NCBI GenBank assembly: GCA_964601505.1 | Contig: CAZRNR010000008.1 | Span: 1 to 51,102, forward strand | DNA: 51,102 nt | Source: DRWZ01 sp964601505 | GTDB lineage: Bacteria; Calescibacteriota; Calescibacteriia; Calescibacteriales; Calescibacteriaceae | Direction of reading: 5' to 3' | Part shown: piece by piece, positions 8,568-15,907 of the stretch | Layout: each line of letters starts with the position of its first letter | How positions within the stretch are numbered: position 1 is the first letter of the stretch | Position numbers and translations under genes: made by a program | The notes under the pieces: generated by a model | The model's database searches: none | Told to the model about the DNA's origin: nothing | Seen by the model: the letters and a program-made list of their open reading frames with translations, nothing else

Positions 8568-10151
8568 TCATGTGTTTATTTCGTTCTTATCGGATAATAT
8601 ATATGATATTGCATCCTGTATTTTCTCGCAAACCTGTTCAGCAAGTGAAAGAGGGAAGTTAGCTTTCTTTGCAAGTTCTCCTGCCAGACCGTGGATAAAA
8701 GTTCCTATGAGAGCAGATTCTATTTCTGAATATCCCTGAGCTAAAAATCCCCCTATCATCCCAGCTAAAACATCACCAGTTCCACCTGTTGCAAGTTCAA
8801 CCCCCCCTGATGTATTTATGTATATATCTTCCCCATCTGTTATTATTGTTCTCGCTCCTTTTAAGACACAGATAGAATTAGTTATTTGGCTCAATTTTAT
8901 TGCATGTTTTATTCTATCCTTTTGAACTTCATTTGAACTTATTTTTAGTATCCTCCCTGCCTCTCCGGGATGAGGGGTTATTATAGATCTGATTCCGTCC
9001 GGTAGTATTGGATTTTCTGATAAGATATTCAGAGCATCGGCATCAATCACAATAGGTATGTTTCTTTCATGAACTCTTTTTATAACTTTTTCAAGTAGGT
9101 GTTTTACATCTTGATATGTCCATATACCAGGTCCTATAACAACGGCGGTTTTGCCCTCTATTAGTTCATCGAATGTTTCAACTGATTTTTCTGAGAAAGT
9201 TCTTCCTTTTGCTGGAGCGGGAAAAACCATATATTCTTTGGCTCCGGATGCAACTATTTCATATATTGGCTCGGGAACCATAATTGTTACAAGTCCCACA
9301 CCAGTTCTCAGAGCCGATTTCCCAACCAAGATCGCCGCTCCCGCTCTGCCTAACCCTCCACACACACATAAAAGGTGTCCAAAATTCCCTTTGTGTGCAA
9401 GAGGATGACGAGTCCTTATAATCTCCTTTATCTTTTTCTCACGAACGAGTTCAATCTTTGATTCTCTCCACAAATCAATAGGTATTCCAATATCTTTTAC
9501 CTTGAGCTTACCAACCCTATCAAACTCACCAATGAAAAGTCCAACTTTCGCAGGGGCGAATGTTACTGTTATATCAGCTTTTATTGAAACTCGCCTTTGT
9601 ATTCCAGTATTTGAATCAAGTCCAGATGGTATATCAATGGAGACAACCTTTCTTCTTATGTCTTTCTGTCTCCATAGATTTATTTCATTGATTACAGATA
9701 TTATGAAATCATCTTCAATGTCTCTTGAGATTCCTGTTCCGAATATTGCATCTATGACTATTTCTCTGTCTTCAAGTATTTTCTGGAGTTCTTGAATCTT
9801 TGGGATTCTCTGAACTGGGATTCCCATTTTTTTCGCTATTATGAAGTTCTGTAGTGCATCACCTTTTATTTTTTCTTCATCTTGAACAAGGGCTATTTTT
9901 ATATCGTATCCCGCATTTTTGATATGCTTTGCCGCACAGAATCCATCTCCTCCATTATTTCCGCTTCCTGCAACTACAAGAAATTTGTTCAGTTTCTCTT
10001 CTTCCGCTAATTTCAGACATTCTTCCGCTACAGATTTTCCAGCATTTTCCATAAGCAATATTGTTGGAATGGAATATTCATCTCTTGCTATCATATCAAG
10101 TTCTCTTGCGGTTTCTCTTGAGACGACTTTCGTGTTCATCAAATCTATCAT
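8568..10151 (-). CDS. nnr: Bifunctional NAD(P)H-hydrate epimerase / ADP-dependent dehydratase
   Basis: This enzyme repairs hydrated NADH and NADPH. The N-terminal YjeF_N epimerase domain (about 1-215) shows TRELDMIARDEY-like helix residues, GSGNNGGDGFCAAKHI and the SIDIPSGLD segment. The C-terminal ribokinase-like dehydratase domain (about 235-520) shows GRAGAAILVGKSAL, VIGPGIW, VIDADALNIL, TPHPGEAGRIL, LKGARTII and the catalytic GGTGDVLAGMIGGFLAQG. Both domains look intact at 527 residues. The start could be ATG 10151 or the ATG at 10139 (MNTKVV). It diverges from birA across a very short gap, so the promoters overlap. Confidence 0.95.
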   Translation of the reverse strand: MIDLMNTKVVSRETARELDMIARDEYSIPTILLMENAGKSVAEECLKLAEEEKLNKFLVVAGSGNNGGDGFCAAKHIKNAGYDIKIALVQDEEKIKGDALQNFIIAKKMGIPVQRIPKIQELQKILEDREIVIDAIFGTGISRDIEDDFIISVINEINLWRQKDIRRKVVSIDIPSGLDSNTGIQRRVSIKADITVTFAPAKVGLFIGEFDRVGKLKVKDIGIPIDLWRESKIELVREKKIKEIIRTRHPLAHKGNFGHLLCVCGGLGRAGAAILVGKSALRTGVGLVTIMVPEPIYEIVASGAKEYMVFPAPAKGRTFSEKSVETFDELIEGKTAVVIGPGIWTYQDVKHLLEKVIKRVHERNIPIVIDADALNILSENPILPDGIRSIITPHPGEAGRILKISSNEVQKDRIKHAIKLSQITNSICVLKGARTIITDGEDIYINTSGGVELATGGTGDVLAGMIGGFLAQGYSEIESALIGTFIHGLAGELAKKANFPLSLAEQVCEKIQDAISYILSDKNEINT

Positions 10152-10227
10152 GTTTCACCTTTTATTTTTTTGTCCATAAAATTTGCTTTTTGAAAATTCA
10201 CATTTTTATGTAAATATTCTACGATAT

Positions 10228-11196
10228 ATGGCAGGAAAAAAGGGATATCTTGAATACAGTCAGAATATAAAGAATTTCTTGCAGATTCTGAGAGGTTCTT
10301 CTGAGTTTGTTTCAGGAGAGAGCATTGCTGAAAATCTTGGCGTGACCCGTGCGCAGATATTTAAAATTGTCAGAAAGCTGGAAAGGCTTGGCTATAGATT
10401 TGAGAGGAAAAAGGGATACAAGCTTTTGGAATCTCCGGATTTACCTTTTCCCTGGGAATTAGGTGAAAATGTCATTCTTTTTGAAGAGACTAAAAGTACT
10501 CAGGATGATGTAAGAAAATTGTTTGATTCATCAAAGATAAGAGATGGTTTTTGGGTTCTCGCTCTAACACAAAAGAAAGGTAAAGGACGTATGGGAAGAG
10601 TTTGGGAGTCTCCGAAAGGGAATTTCTATGGTTCGGTTTTGCTTGAGACAGATATACCAATGAAAGATATTGTCAAAATCTCTCTTTTAGGGGGGCTTGT
10701 AGTTTTTAAAACTCTAAAGAATTTTAATGTTTCGGAAGAAATAAAAATAAAATGGCCAAATGATGTTTGGGTAATATTTAAGGATGGAAGAGTAAGAAAA
10801 ATATCAGGATGTATAGCTGAAGCCTTTGGCGAGCCTGAAAAAACAAAATATGTTGTTCTCGGAATCGGAGTAAATGTAAAATCTTCACCTATCAAAGATG
10901 TGTCCGCCTCTTTAAGCGAGATAGCTACTCAAGTTTCTCTTGTGGATTTTACACGGAACCTTCTTTCAAACTTTGATAATGTATGGAGAAGTTTTGTCGC
11001 TGGAAGATGGTTTGAACTAAAAACGGAAATTGAGGATAATATGTGGAAGGGAAGAATAAGGGTTAAATATGATTCAAAAGAATTTGAAGGTTTGAGTTCT
11101 GGGATTGCAGAAGATGGTTCCCTTATAGTTCAAAAAGATGATGCCAATTTTGAGAATGTATATTATGGCGATGTTCTAATAAAAACACTTCTTTGA
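10228..11196 (+). CDS. birA: Biotin-[acetyl-CoA-carboxylase] ligase with N-terminal HTH
   Basis: BirA makes biotinyl-AMP and attaches biotin to carrier proteins. The N-terminal winged helix (SGESIAENLGVTRAQIFKIVRKLERLGY) suggests it is also a DNA-binding repressor. The ligase core has LFEETKSTQDDV, the KKGKGRMGRVW adenylate loop (normally GRGRxGR), GNFYGSVLL, IKWPNDVW and GIGVNV. A C-terminal SH3-like domain follows (about 275-320). I chose ATG 10228 rather than TTG 10183 because conserved sequence starts after it; neither has a Shine-Dalgarno. No classical BirA operator or biotin synthesis gene is visible nearby. Confidence 0.92.
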   Translation: MAGKKGYLEYSQNIKNFLQILRGSSEFVSGESIAENLGVTRAQIFKIVRKLERLGYRFERKKGYKLLESPDLPFPWELGENVILFEETKSTQDDVRKLFDSSKIRDGFWVLALTQKKGKGRMGRVWESPKGNFYGSVLLETDIPMKDIVKISLLGGLVVFKTLKNFNVSEEIKIKWPNDVWVIFKDGRVRKISGCIAEAFGEPEKTKYVVLGIGVNVKSSPIKDVSASLSEIATQVSLVDFTRNLLSNFDNVWRSFVAGRWFELKTEIEDNMWKGRIRVKYDSKEFEGLSSGIAEDGSLIVQKDDANFENVYYGDVLIKTLL

Positions 11197-11529
11197 GATA
11201 GTTAATTGTTTTTTAAGCCCTCCAGAATAGTTTCGTTCAATTAAATACAATCATACATTGCAGCGTAGCAGTTATCCAAAATTCGTATAGCTTTTTAGTG
11301 TGGACTGATTTTACATTTCTTGAGTTTGATAGCCTCCAGGTATGTATCAATAAAACTTAAGAATCAAATTTGATGGGTTTTGTATTATAAATTTGAAGAT
11401 TCTCTGGTGCTTTATGGTCTTCCAATCTGGATCTTCTTATGCTTTTAGTGAGAAATTATTAATAATTGTTCTCTCTATTTTAGAAGTAGTTTAGTCAAAT
11501 TTGATTTTATATTTTATATTTATTTAGAT
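11197..11529. other. 333-bp convergent intergenic stretch
   Basis: It lies between the 3' ends of birA and the slipin gene. No gene is seen. Two copies of the palindromic core TCAAATTTGA occur, at 11364-11373 (part of a 12-bp palindrome, 11363-11374) and 11495-11504. In AT-rich DNA these may be chance. No clear bidirectional terminator was found. Confidence 0.4.
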
Positions 11530-12297
11530 TTAACCGAGTTTCTTATCGTCAGATTTTTGGAAGGACATAAACTTAAAGAGCTCTATAGGGACTGGAAGCA
11601 CAAGGGTTGCTGTTTTTTCGGTTGCTAATTCTGATACTGTTTGGAGAAATCGGAGCTGGACTGTTATCGGGTTTTCAGCTAAGGTATCTGCTGCTTCTTT
11701 TAACTTTTGCGCTGCTTGATATTCTGCTTCTGCTAGAGTTATTTTTGCTCTTCTCTCTCTTTCTGCTTCTGCTTGTCTTGCCATTGCTCTCTGCATCTCC
11801 TGTGGCAAATCTATATGCTTTATCTCAACAGCTGAAATTTTGACTCCCCATGATTCTGTAGTCCTGTCAAGTATTTCTTGAATTGTTGTGTTTATCTTTT
11901 CCCTATGTGCTAGTATCTCATCAAGTTCAACCTCACCGCAAACAGATCTTAAAGTTGTTTGTGCAAGCTGGCTTGTTGCATAAATGAAGTTTTCTACCGA
12001 AACTATGGCTTTTCCCGGATCTACAACTCTGAAATACACTACGGCGTTTATCTTTACAGATACATTATCCTTTGTTATAACATCCTGTGGTGGTATATCC
12101 ATTGTTATTATTCTCAAAGAGACTTTCTGTAGCCTATCTATTATAGGTATTATCAAAACTAAACCTGGGCCTCTGACACCAACAAGTCTTCCAAGTCTGA
12201 ATACTACGCCTCTTTCATACTCCTGAAGTATCTTTATCGCTGAGGAGAGGATAAATGCTCCTATTATTAGTATCGGCAGCAGGACTGATAATTCCAT
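11530..12297 (-). CDS. Slipin/stomatin-like SPFH membrane protein
   Basis: This 255-residue protein has one N-terminal membrane segment (LSVLLPILIIGAFILSSAI) followed by the SPFH domain: EYERGVVFRLGRLVGVRGPGL, then IDRLQKVSLRI, DVITKDNVSVKINAVVYFRVVDP and TLRSVCGEVELDEILAHREKIN. A charged helical region (MARQAEAERERRAKITLAEAE) and a short C-terminus complete the typical slipin layout. Such proteins oligomerise on membranes and often work with NfeD-type proteases; no NfeD gene is adjacent. The start is ATG 12297, just downstream of a TTG. The tRNA-Lys gene lies 10 bases upstream, possibly giving a shared transcript. Confidence 0.93.
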   Translation of the reverse strand: MELSVLLPILIIGAFILSSAIKILQEYERGVVFRLGRLVGVRGPGLVLIIPIIDRLQKVSLRIITMDIPPQDVITKDNVSVKINAVVYFRVVDPGKAIVSVENFIYATSQLAQTTLRSVCGEVELDEILAHREKINTTIQEILDRTTESWGVKISAVEIKHIDLPQEMQRAMARQAEAERERRAKITLAEAEYQAAQKLKEAADTLAENPITVQLRFLQTVSELATEKTATLVLPVPIELFKFMSFQKSDDKKLG

Positions 12298-12307
12298 CAA
12301 ATAAAAG

Positions 12308-12380
12308 TAGGCTGTGCGGGATTTGAACCCGCGACCCCCGGCTTAAAAGGCCGGTGCTCTTCCGTCTGAGCTAACAGCCC
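12308..12380 (-). tRNA. tRNA-Lys (anticodon UUU)
   Basis: Read on the minus strand, a cloverleaf of 73 bases forms: acceptor GGGCTGT with ACAGCCT, D arm AGCTCAGACGGAAGAGC, anticodon stem CCGGC/GCCGG around the loop CTTTTAA (anticodon TTT), and a T arm with GGTTCAAATCC. CCA is not encoded; the discriminator is A. Confidence 0.96.
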
Positions 12381-12387
12381 AAATATC

Positions 12388-12393
12388 TCTATA
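12388..12393 (-). promoter_or_regulatory. Possible -10 box for tRNA-Lys
   Basis: TATAGA on the minus strand ends 7 bases before the tRNA 5' end, the expected place for initiation at the mature end. No good -35 was found. Confidence 0.3.
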
Positions 12394-12457
12394 CTTTAAA
12401 GAAACATTGTTTTGTTATCTCAAAAAACAGAATTATATTGGCTTGAAGATAATAAAC

Positions 12458-13153
12458 TCAAAAAGTTACAACTCCCTCAATTCCTTTAGATTTCAAAAAT
12501 CTTCTTATTTCTTCTGCAGTCTTTTTATCTTTCGTCTTCCCAACTCTTACTCTCCACAATGTTTGTCCATTTTTTGTTGCTTTTATTGTATATGCTGGCA
12601 ATCCATATTTTCTCTTTATATCCTCTGTGTATTTTATGGCTTTCTTATAATCGTTAAATGAAGCTACTTGAACGGTCCATCTTCCTCCACTTTCCCAAAC
12701 ATTCTTTCCTCTAAGAGTTTCTTGTTTTTCAACTTTCTTGCTTTCAGATTTACTGGCTGATTCAGATTTAGCTTTTTCTCCATCCTCCTGATTTTGTTGC
12801 TTCATCACCTCCTGGCTAATCTCTAACCCTTCACTCTGTGCTACCTTTTTTTCTTCTATTGTTGCAGCTTCCTCTGATTCTACTCCAGATTGTTTTTTAC
12901 CTGGTTCTTTCTTCTCTTTTAAATCTTTCTCTTCTTCCTTGGACTTTTCCTCAGCTTTCTCAAATACTTTCTGTAGTACATCCTCTAATTCTGTTTCCTT
13001 TGTTTTAAGGACTTCTTTTCTAAACTCTTCTCGTGCCATGCTTTTACCCAATTTGAATCCAACAAAAAAAGATACCGCTGTAGAAACTGAGAATAGAAGA
13101 AAACCTATTATGTATGATTTGAAATTTATCCCTTTTTCCTCTTCCTCAAACAT
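12458..13153 (-). CDS. SPOR-domain membrane protein (FtsN-like layout)
   Basis: This 231-residue protein is a bitopic membrane protein: short cytoplasmic tail, one membrane helix at about 14-35 (YIIGFLLFSVSTAVSFFVGF), a long highly charged Lys/Glu/Ser-rich linker (about 45-150), and a C-terminal SPOR domain (about 157-231) beginning WTVQVASFNDYKKA and containing LWRVRVGKTKDKKTAEE. SPOR domains bind glycan strands stripped of stem peptides at division sites, so a cell-wall or division role is likely. It diverges from the LptF/G-like gene only 21 bases away. Confidence 0.88.
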   Translation of the reverse strand: MFEEEEKGINFKSYIIGFLLFSVSTAVSFFVGFKLGKSMAREEFRKEVLKTKETELEDVLQKVFEKAEEKSKEEEKDLKEKKEPGKKQSGVESEEAATIEEKKVAQSEGLEISQEVMKQQNQEDGEKAKSESASKSESKKVEKQETLRGKNVWESGGRWTVQVASFNDYKKAIKYTEDIKRKYGLPAYTIKATKNGQTLWRVRVGKTKDKKTAEEIRRFLKSKGIEGVVTF

Positions 13154-13174
13154 ACAATTAAATTTTAAAAAATT

Positions 13175-13846
13175 ATGCTTAAGCTTTTTAGATTTATCCT
13201 ATTTAGATTATTTCAAATATCATTAATTCTGGCTTTCATTGTTTCTTTTGTAGCATCTCAAATAGAAATCCTTGACTCTGTTGAAAGAAAAGTCCAAAAC
13301 CTACTATATGTTTTTTCATTTTCTTTTTTTTCTTATTTTCTGAACTTTTTACCTCTATCATTGCCTGTTTCTTCTTTCAGATTCTTCTCTTCTAATGGAC
13401 AAAAGATAGATTACTTGCAGACTTTTGGTTTGGTTAAAGCTAAATTCTTTTCTTTGTATTTCCTTCATCTGATCATGGTTCTTCTTCTTTTTATCCCTGC
13501 TTTCTCATTTTCTGAGAAAATTAGGGAAAAATTTAGATATGCCAAAGGACAATTCAAAAAAGAATTCTCTGAATATGTTGAAGGTAAAGGGATATTTTTC
13601 TATAGAATTTATGATAAGAAAAACGGGAAATATGAGTATATTTTGATTTCAGAAAACGGAGATATTTTAGAAAGAGGATACACTAATTTTGTGAATAAAC
13701 CCTTCCCAGTATTGAAATATATCTTTGCCTCTTTCATTATTTCGCTCTCTTCATGTATTTCAGCATATGTGGGTTTCTCTAAAATCCCTTTTGGATGGAT
13801 ATATACTATCTTGCTTGTTGGAATATCTTCCATGCTTGTTTTCTGA
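13175..13846 (+). CDS. Short LptF/LptG-like membrane protein (tentative)
   Basis: This 223-residue protein is not a clear database-type match by eye. The order of parts recalls LptF/LptG permeases, which extract lipopolysaccharide with LptB: an N-terminal helix (about 5-30), a second helix ending FLNFLPLSLPVSS, a loop with an LQTFGLVKAKF segment where the family has its EL-x-AL-x-x-G-I-S coupling helix, a third helix (about 92-110), a soluble beta-rich part (about 125-170) and two final helices. It is far shorter than the usual 350 or so residues. A second candidate is at 35095. It could instead be an unrelated envelope protein. Confidence 0.4.
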   Translation: MLKLFRFILFRLFQISLILAFIVSFVASQIEILDSVERKVQNLLYVFSFSFFSYFLNFLPLSLPVSSFRFFSSNGQKIDYLQTFGLVKAKFFSLYFLHLIMVLLLFIPAFSFSEKIREKFRYAKGQFKKEFSEYVEGKGIFFYRIYDKKNGKYEYILISENGDILERGYTNFVNKPFPVLKYIFASFIISLSSCISAYVGFSKIPFGWIYTILLVGISSMLVF

Positions 13847-13916
13847 TGTTTTTGAAATCCCGAAATGATTTGTTATTAGTTTGGACTATAAAGATTTCTA
13901 ATCCATTCAGCAGTAT

Positions 13917-14537
13917 CTATCCATAAAGTATTGATAGGACTTTGTAGCTTGGTTGGATGACTATATACTTGAATATAGGGATACCAGACCAGCTAGCCAT
14001 CATTAAAATAAACAGACCTAATACTCCAAACATTTCATATTTTAGAGTTTTTTCAAGTGTCATTCCCGGAATTGCGGCAAGGAGCAGTCTTGAACCATCA
14101 AGCGGAGGGATAGGTATAAGATTAAAAAAGAATAAAGCAAGATTTATAAACGAAGCTAAAAAGAAAAACTGTGCTATGAAATGAGGTAAATCTGATAAAA
14201 TGAAGCTGAGAATTTTGAAAACAATTGCAAAGCATATGGCAAGACAGAAATTAGAGAATGGACCTGCAAACGATGATATAGCCATATGAAGAAGAGGTTT
14301 TTGAAAGTAATATGGATTTATCGGAACTGGTTTTGCCCATCCAAATTTAAAAAATATTGCAAAGAGTACTCCTAAAGGATCAAGATGTGCTATAGGATTT
14401 AGTGTAAGTCTTCCCATCCTTTTGGCTGTTGGATCTCCTAATTTCCATGCGGTGTATCCATGCGAAAATTCATGAACTGAAAGAGAAAAAAGAAGAACTG
14501 GAATAATTATGATAAGCTCTCTCAGTATATCTATCAT
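13917..14537 (-). CDS. Site-2-protease-like M50 metalloprotease
   Basis: This 206-residue polytopic protein belongs to the compact M50 rhomboid-like S2P group (YwhC type). The zinc site HEFSH lies at about 23-27 (SVHEFSHGYTAWKLGDPTAKRMGR), followed by LNPIAHLDPLG, and the third zinc ligand is in NLIPIPPLDGSRLL. Five to six hydrophobic helices are visible. No PDZ domain is present. Such enzymes perform intramembrane proteolysis, often in signalling; the substrate is unknown. It is a single gene, with a 12-bp palindrome directly upstream at 14545-14556. Confidence 0.92.
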   Translation of the reverse strand: MIDILRELIIIIPVLLFSLSVHEFSHGYTAWKLGDPTAKRMGRLTLNPIAHLDPLGVLFAIFFKFGWAKPVPINPYYFQKPLLHMAISSFAGPFSNFCLAICFAIVFKILSFILSDLPHFIAQFFFLASFINLALFFFNLIPIPPLDGSRLLLAAIPGMTLEKTLKYEMFGVLGLFILMMASWSGIPIFKYIVIQPSYKVLSILYG

Positions 14538-15003
14538 CTGATAGTTTCAATTGAAATGTAAAAGTAATATTCTTATAAGTTTGAAAATCAGGATATTTGA
14601 TGAGTTGAATTCCCTACTCGGTATTCTAAAGGTTTCAAAACATTCACTTACTCGATATACATATACTGGGATATTAACTTTTCAGGCATCAATTCCTTGT
14701 TGTTCAGACTTTGTATTTTTGCCTTGATGAATTATGCATTATTTTGCTCCATACCCTTATATTCCTATTTGCAGTTTGTTTTATCTTTTAGGTTATTTGT
14801 TTTCATATATCAGACAGCTTTTGTAGATCTGATTATAGTATTTTTCTGATGCAAAAGACTGCAATAAAGATATTCGGGATTTTTTTCAATGAGGTGCACA
14901 TTATAGAAAGAGATTTTTGAAGAAGTTTCTGTAAATGATGATTATAAAAGTTTTTAAACCTTCTCTGGAAAATTTAGAAAATACACTATAAATTTATGTA
15001 TGT
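14538..15003. other. 466-bp divergent intergenic region
   Basis: It separates the M50 protease and the ABC ATPase, which are divergent, so it must hold both promoters. TTTCAATTGAAA (14545-14556) is a perfect 12-bp palindrome 8 bases before the protease start. TATAAA at 14987-14992 is a candidate -10 for the ATPase. No gene was seen in the middle. Confidence 0.4.
14987..14992 (+). promoter_or_regulatory. Candidate -10 box, near-leaderless ATPase mRNA
   Basis: TATAAA ends 11 bases before ATG 15004, and there is no Shine-Dalgarno. A start point 6-8 bases downstream would give a leader of about 5 bases. Confidence 0.35.
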
Positions 15004-15789
15004 ATGGACCTGAATGATAGCCGAGAAAAGATATTACTTATTGAGAACCTTACAAAAAAGTTTGGAAATGTTGTAGCGATATCAGATGTAAGCTTTTGGG
15101 TGGAAAAAGGTAAAATAACAACTATAGTTGGTCCATCGGGTTCTGGAAAATCTGTTCTTGTGAAGCATATTTTAGGCTTGCTTCGTCCTACATCTGGTAG
15201 GGTTCTATATAAAGGAAAAAATATATTTGAAATGAGTGAGAAGCAATTATATGAAGTCAGGAAAAATTTTAGTTTGCTTCTTCAAGATGGAGCTTTGTTT
15301 GATTCCATGACAGTTGAAGAGAATGTTGCCTTCCCATTAACATTGAGGAAAATTCAAAAAAATATCATAAAGCAAAGAGTTGAATTCTACATTGAGAGTG
15401 TAGGTTTGAAGAATTTCTTGAAGAGATATCCATCTCAACTTTCAGGTGGGCAGAGAAGGAGAGTTGCCTTAGCAAGAGCTCTTGTAACGGAACCTGAAAT
15501 CATAATTCTTGATGAACCAACTACTGGGCTTGATCCGATAACCACAGAAAGTATTGAATCTCTCATATTGAATATAAAAAAACAAAAACCTGATACTTCA
15601 TTTATAATCATAACACACGATCCATTTTCTGCCTTCAAGATGGCGGATAACATTGCTGTTTTATTTTTCGGAAAGTTAGTTCTATTCGGTCCTAAGAATA
15701 TTGTGAGCGAACTAATGGAGAAAGAAAAATTGATATTCGATATATTTAAAAGAGCTAACATATCCCTCGTTGAAGAATTTACGGGCTGA
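15004..15789 (+). CDS. mlaF: MlaF-type ABC transporter ATP-binding protein
   Basis: This 261-residue ATPase has Walker A GPSGSGKSVLVKH, the Q-loop region, signature LSGGQRRRVALARAL, Walker B EIIILDEPTTGLDP and switch histidine ITHD. The SLLLQDGALFDSMTVEENVAFPL segment is diagnostic of the MlaF/Mkl group, which works with an MlaE permease and MCE-domain MlaD to move phospholipids between inner and outer membranes. No mlaE or mlaD lies beside it, so partners must be elsewhere. A C-terminal tail of about 25 residues is the family's MlaB-contact region in other species, which is inference here. Confidence 0.85.
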   Translation: MDLNDSREKILLIENLTKKFGNVVAISDVSFWVEKGKITTIVGPSGSGKSVLVKHILGLLRPTSGRVLYKGKNIFEMSEKQLYEVRKNFSLLLQDGALFDSMTVEENVAFPLTLRKIQKNIIKQRVEFYIESVGLKNFLKRYPSQLSGGQRRRVALARALVTEPEIIILDEPTTGLDPITTESIESLILNIKKQKPDTSFIIITHDPFSAFKMADNIAVLFFGKLVLFGPKNIVSELMEKEKLIFDIFKRANISLVEEFTG

Positions 15790-15880
15790 TTGGTGGAGAG
15801 ATGATTTTTGGCTGATTTTGATTACATTGTTTTTTATGTGATTCCTTTATTTTTTATACAATCCTGATGAAGTGGAAAAG

Positions 15881-15886
15881 TATAAT
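15881..15886 (+). promoter_or_regulatory. Candidate -10 box for the GH15-like gene
   Basis: TATAAT ends 21 bases before ATG 15908; no Shine-Dalgarno lies between them. Confidence 0.35.
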
Positions 15887-15907
15887 TACCTTTTCTAAAA
15901 TGTACCT

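Noticed and set aside
15004..15789. LptB as identity of the ABC ATPase, given LptF/G-like genes
   Set aside because: The DGALFDSMTVEENVAFPL segment and GPSGSGKSVL Walker A are MlaF-type features rather than LptB-type.
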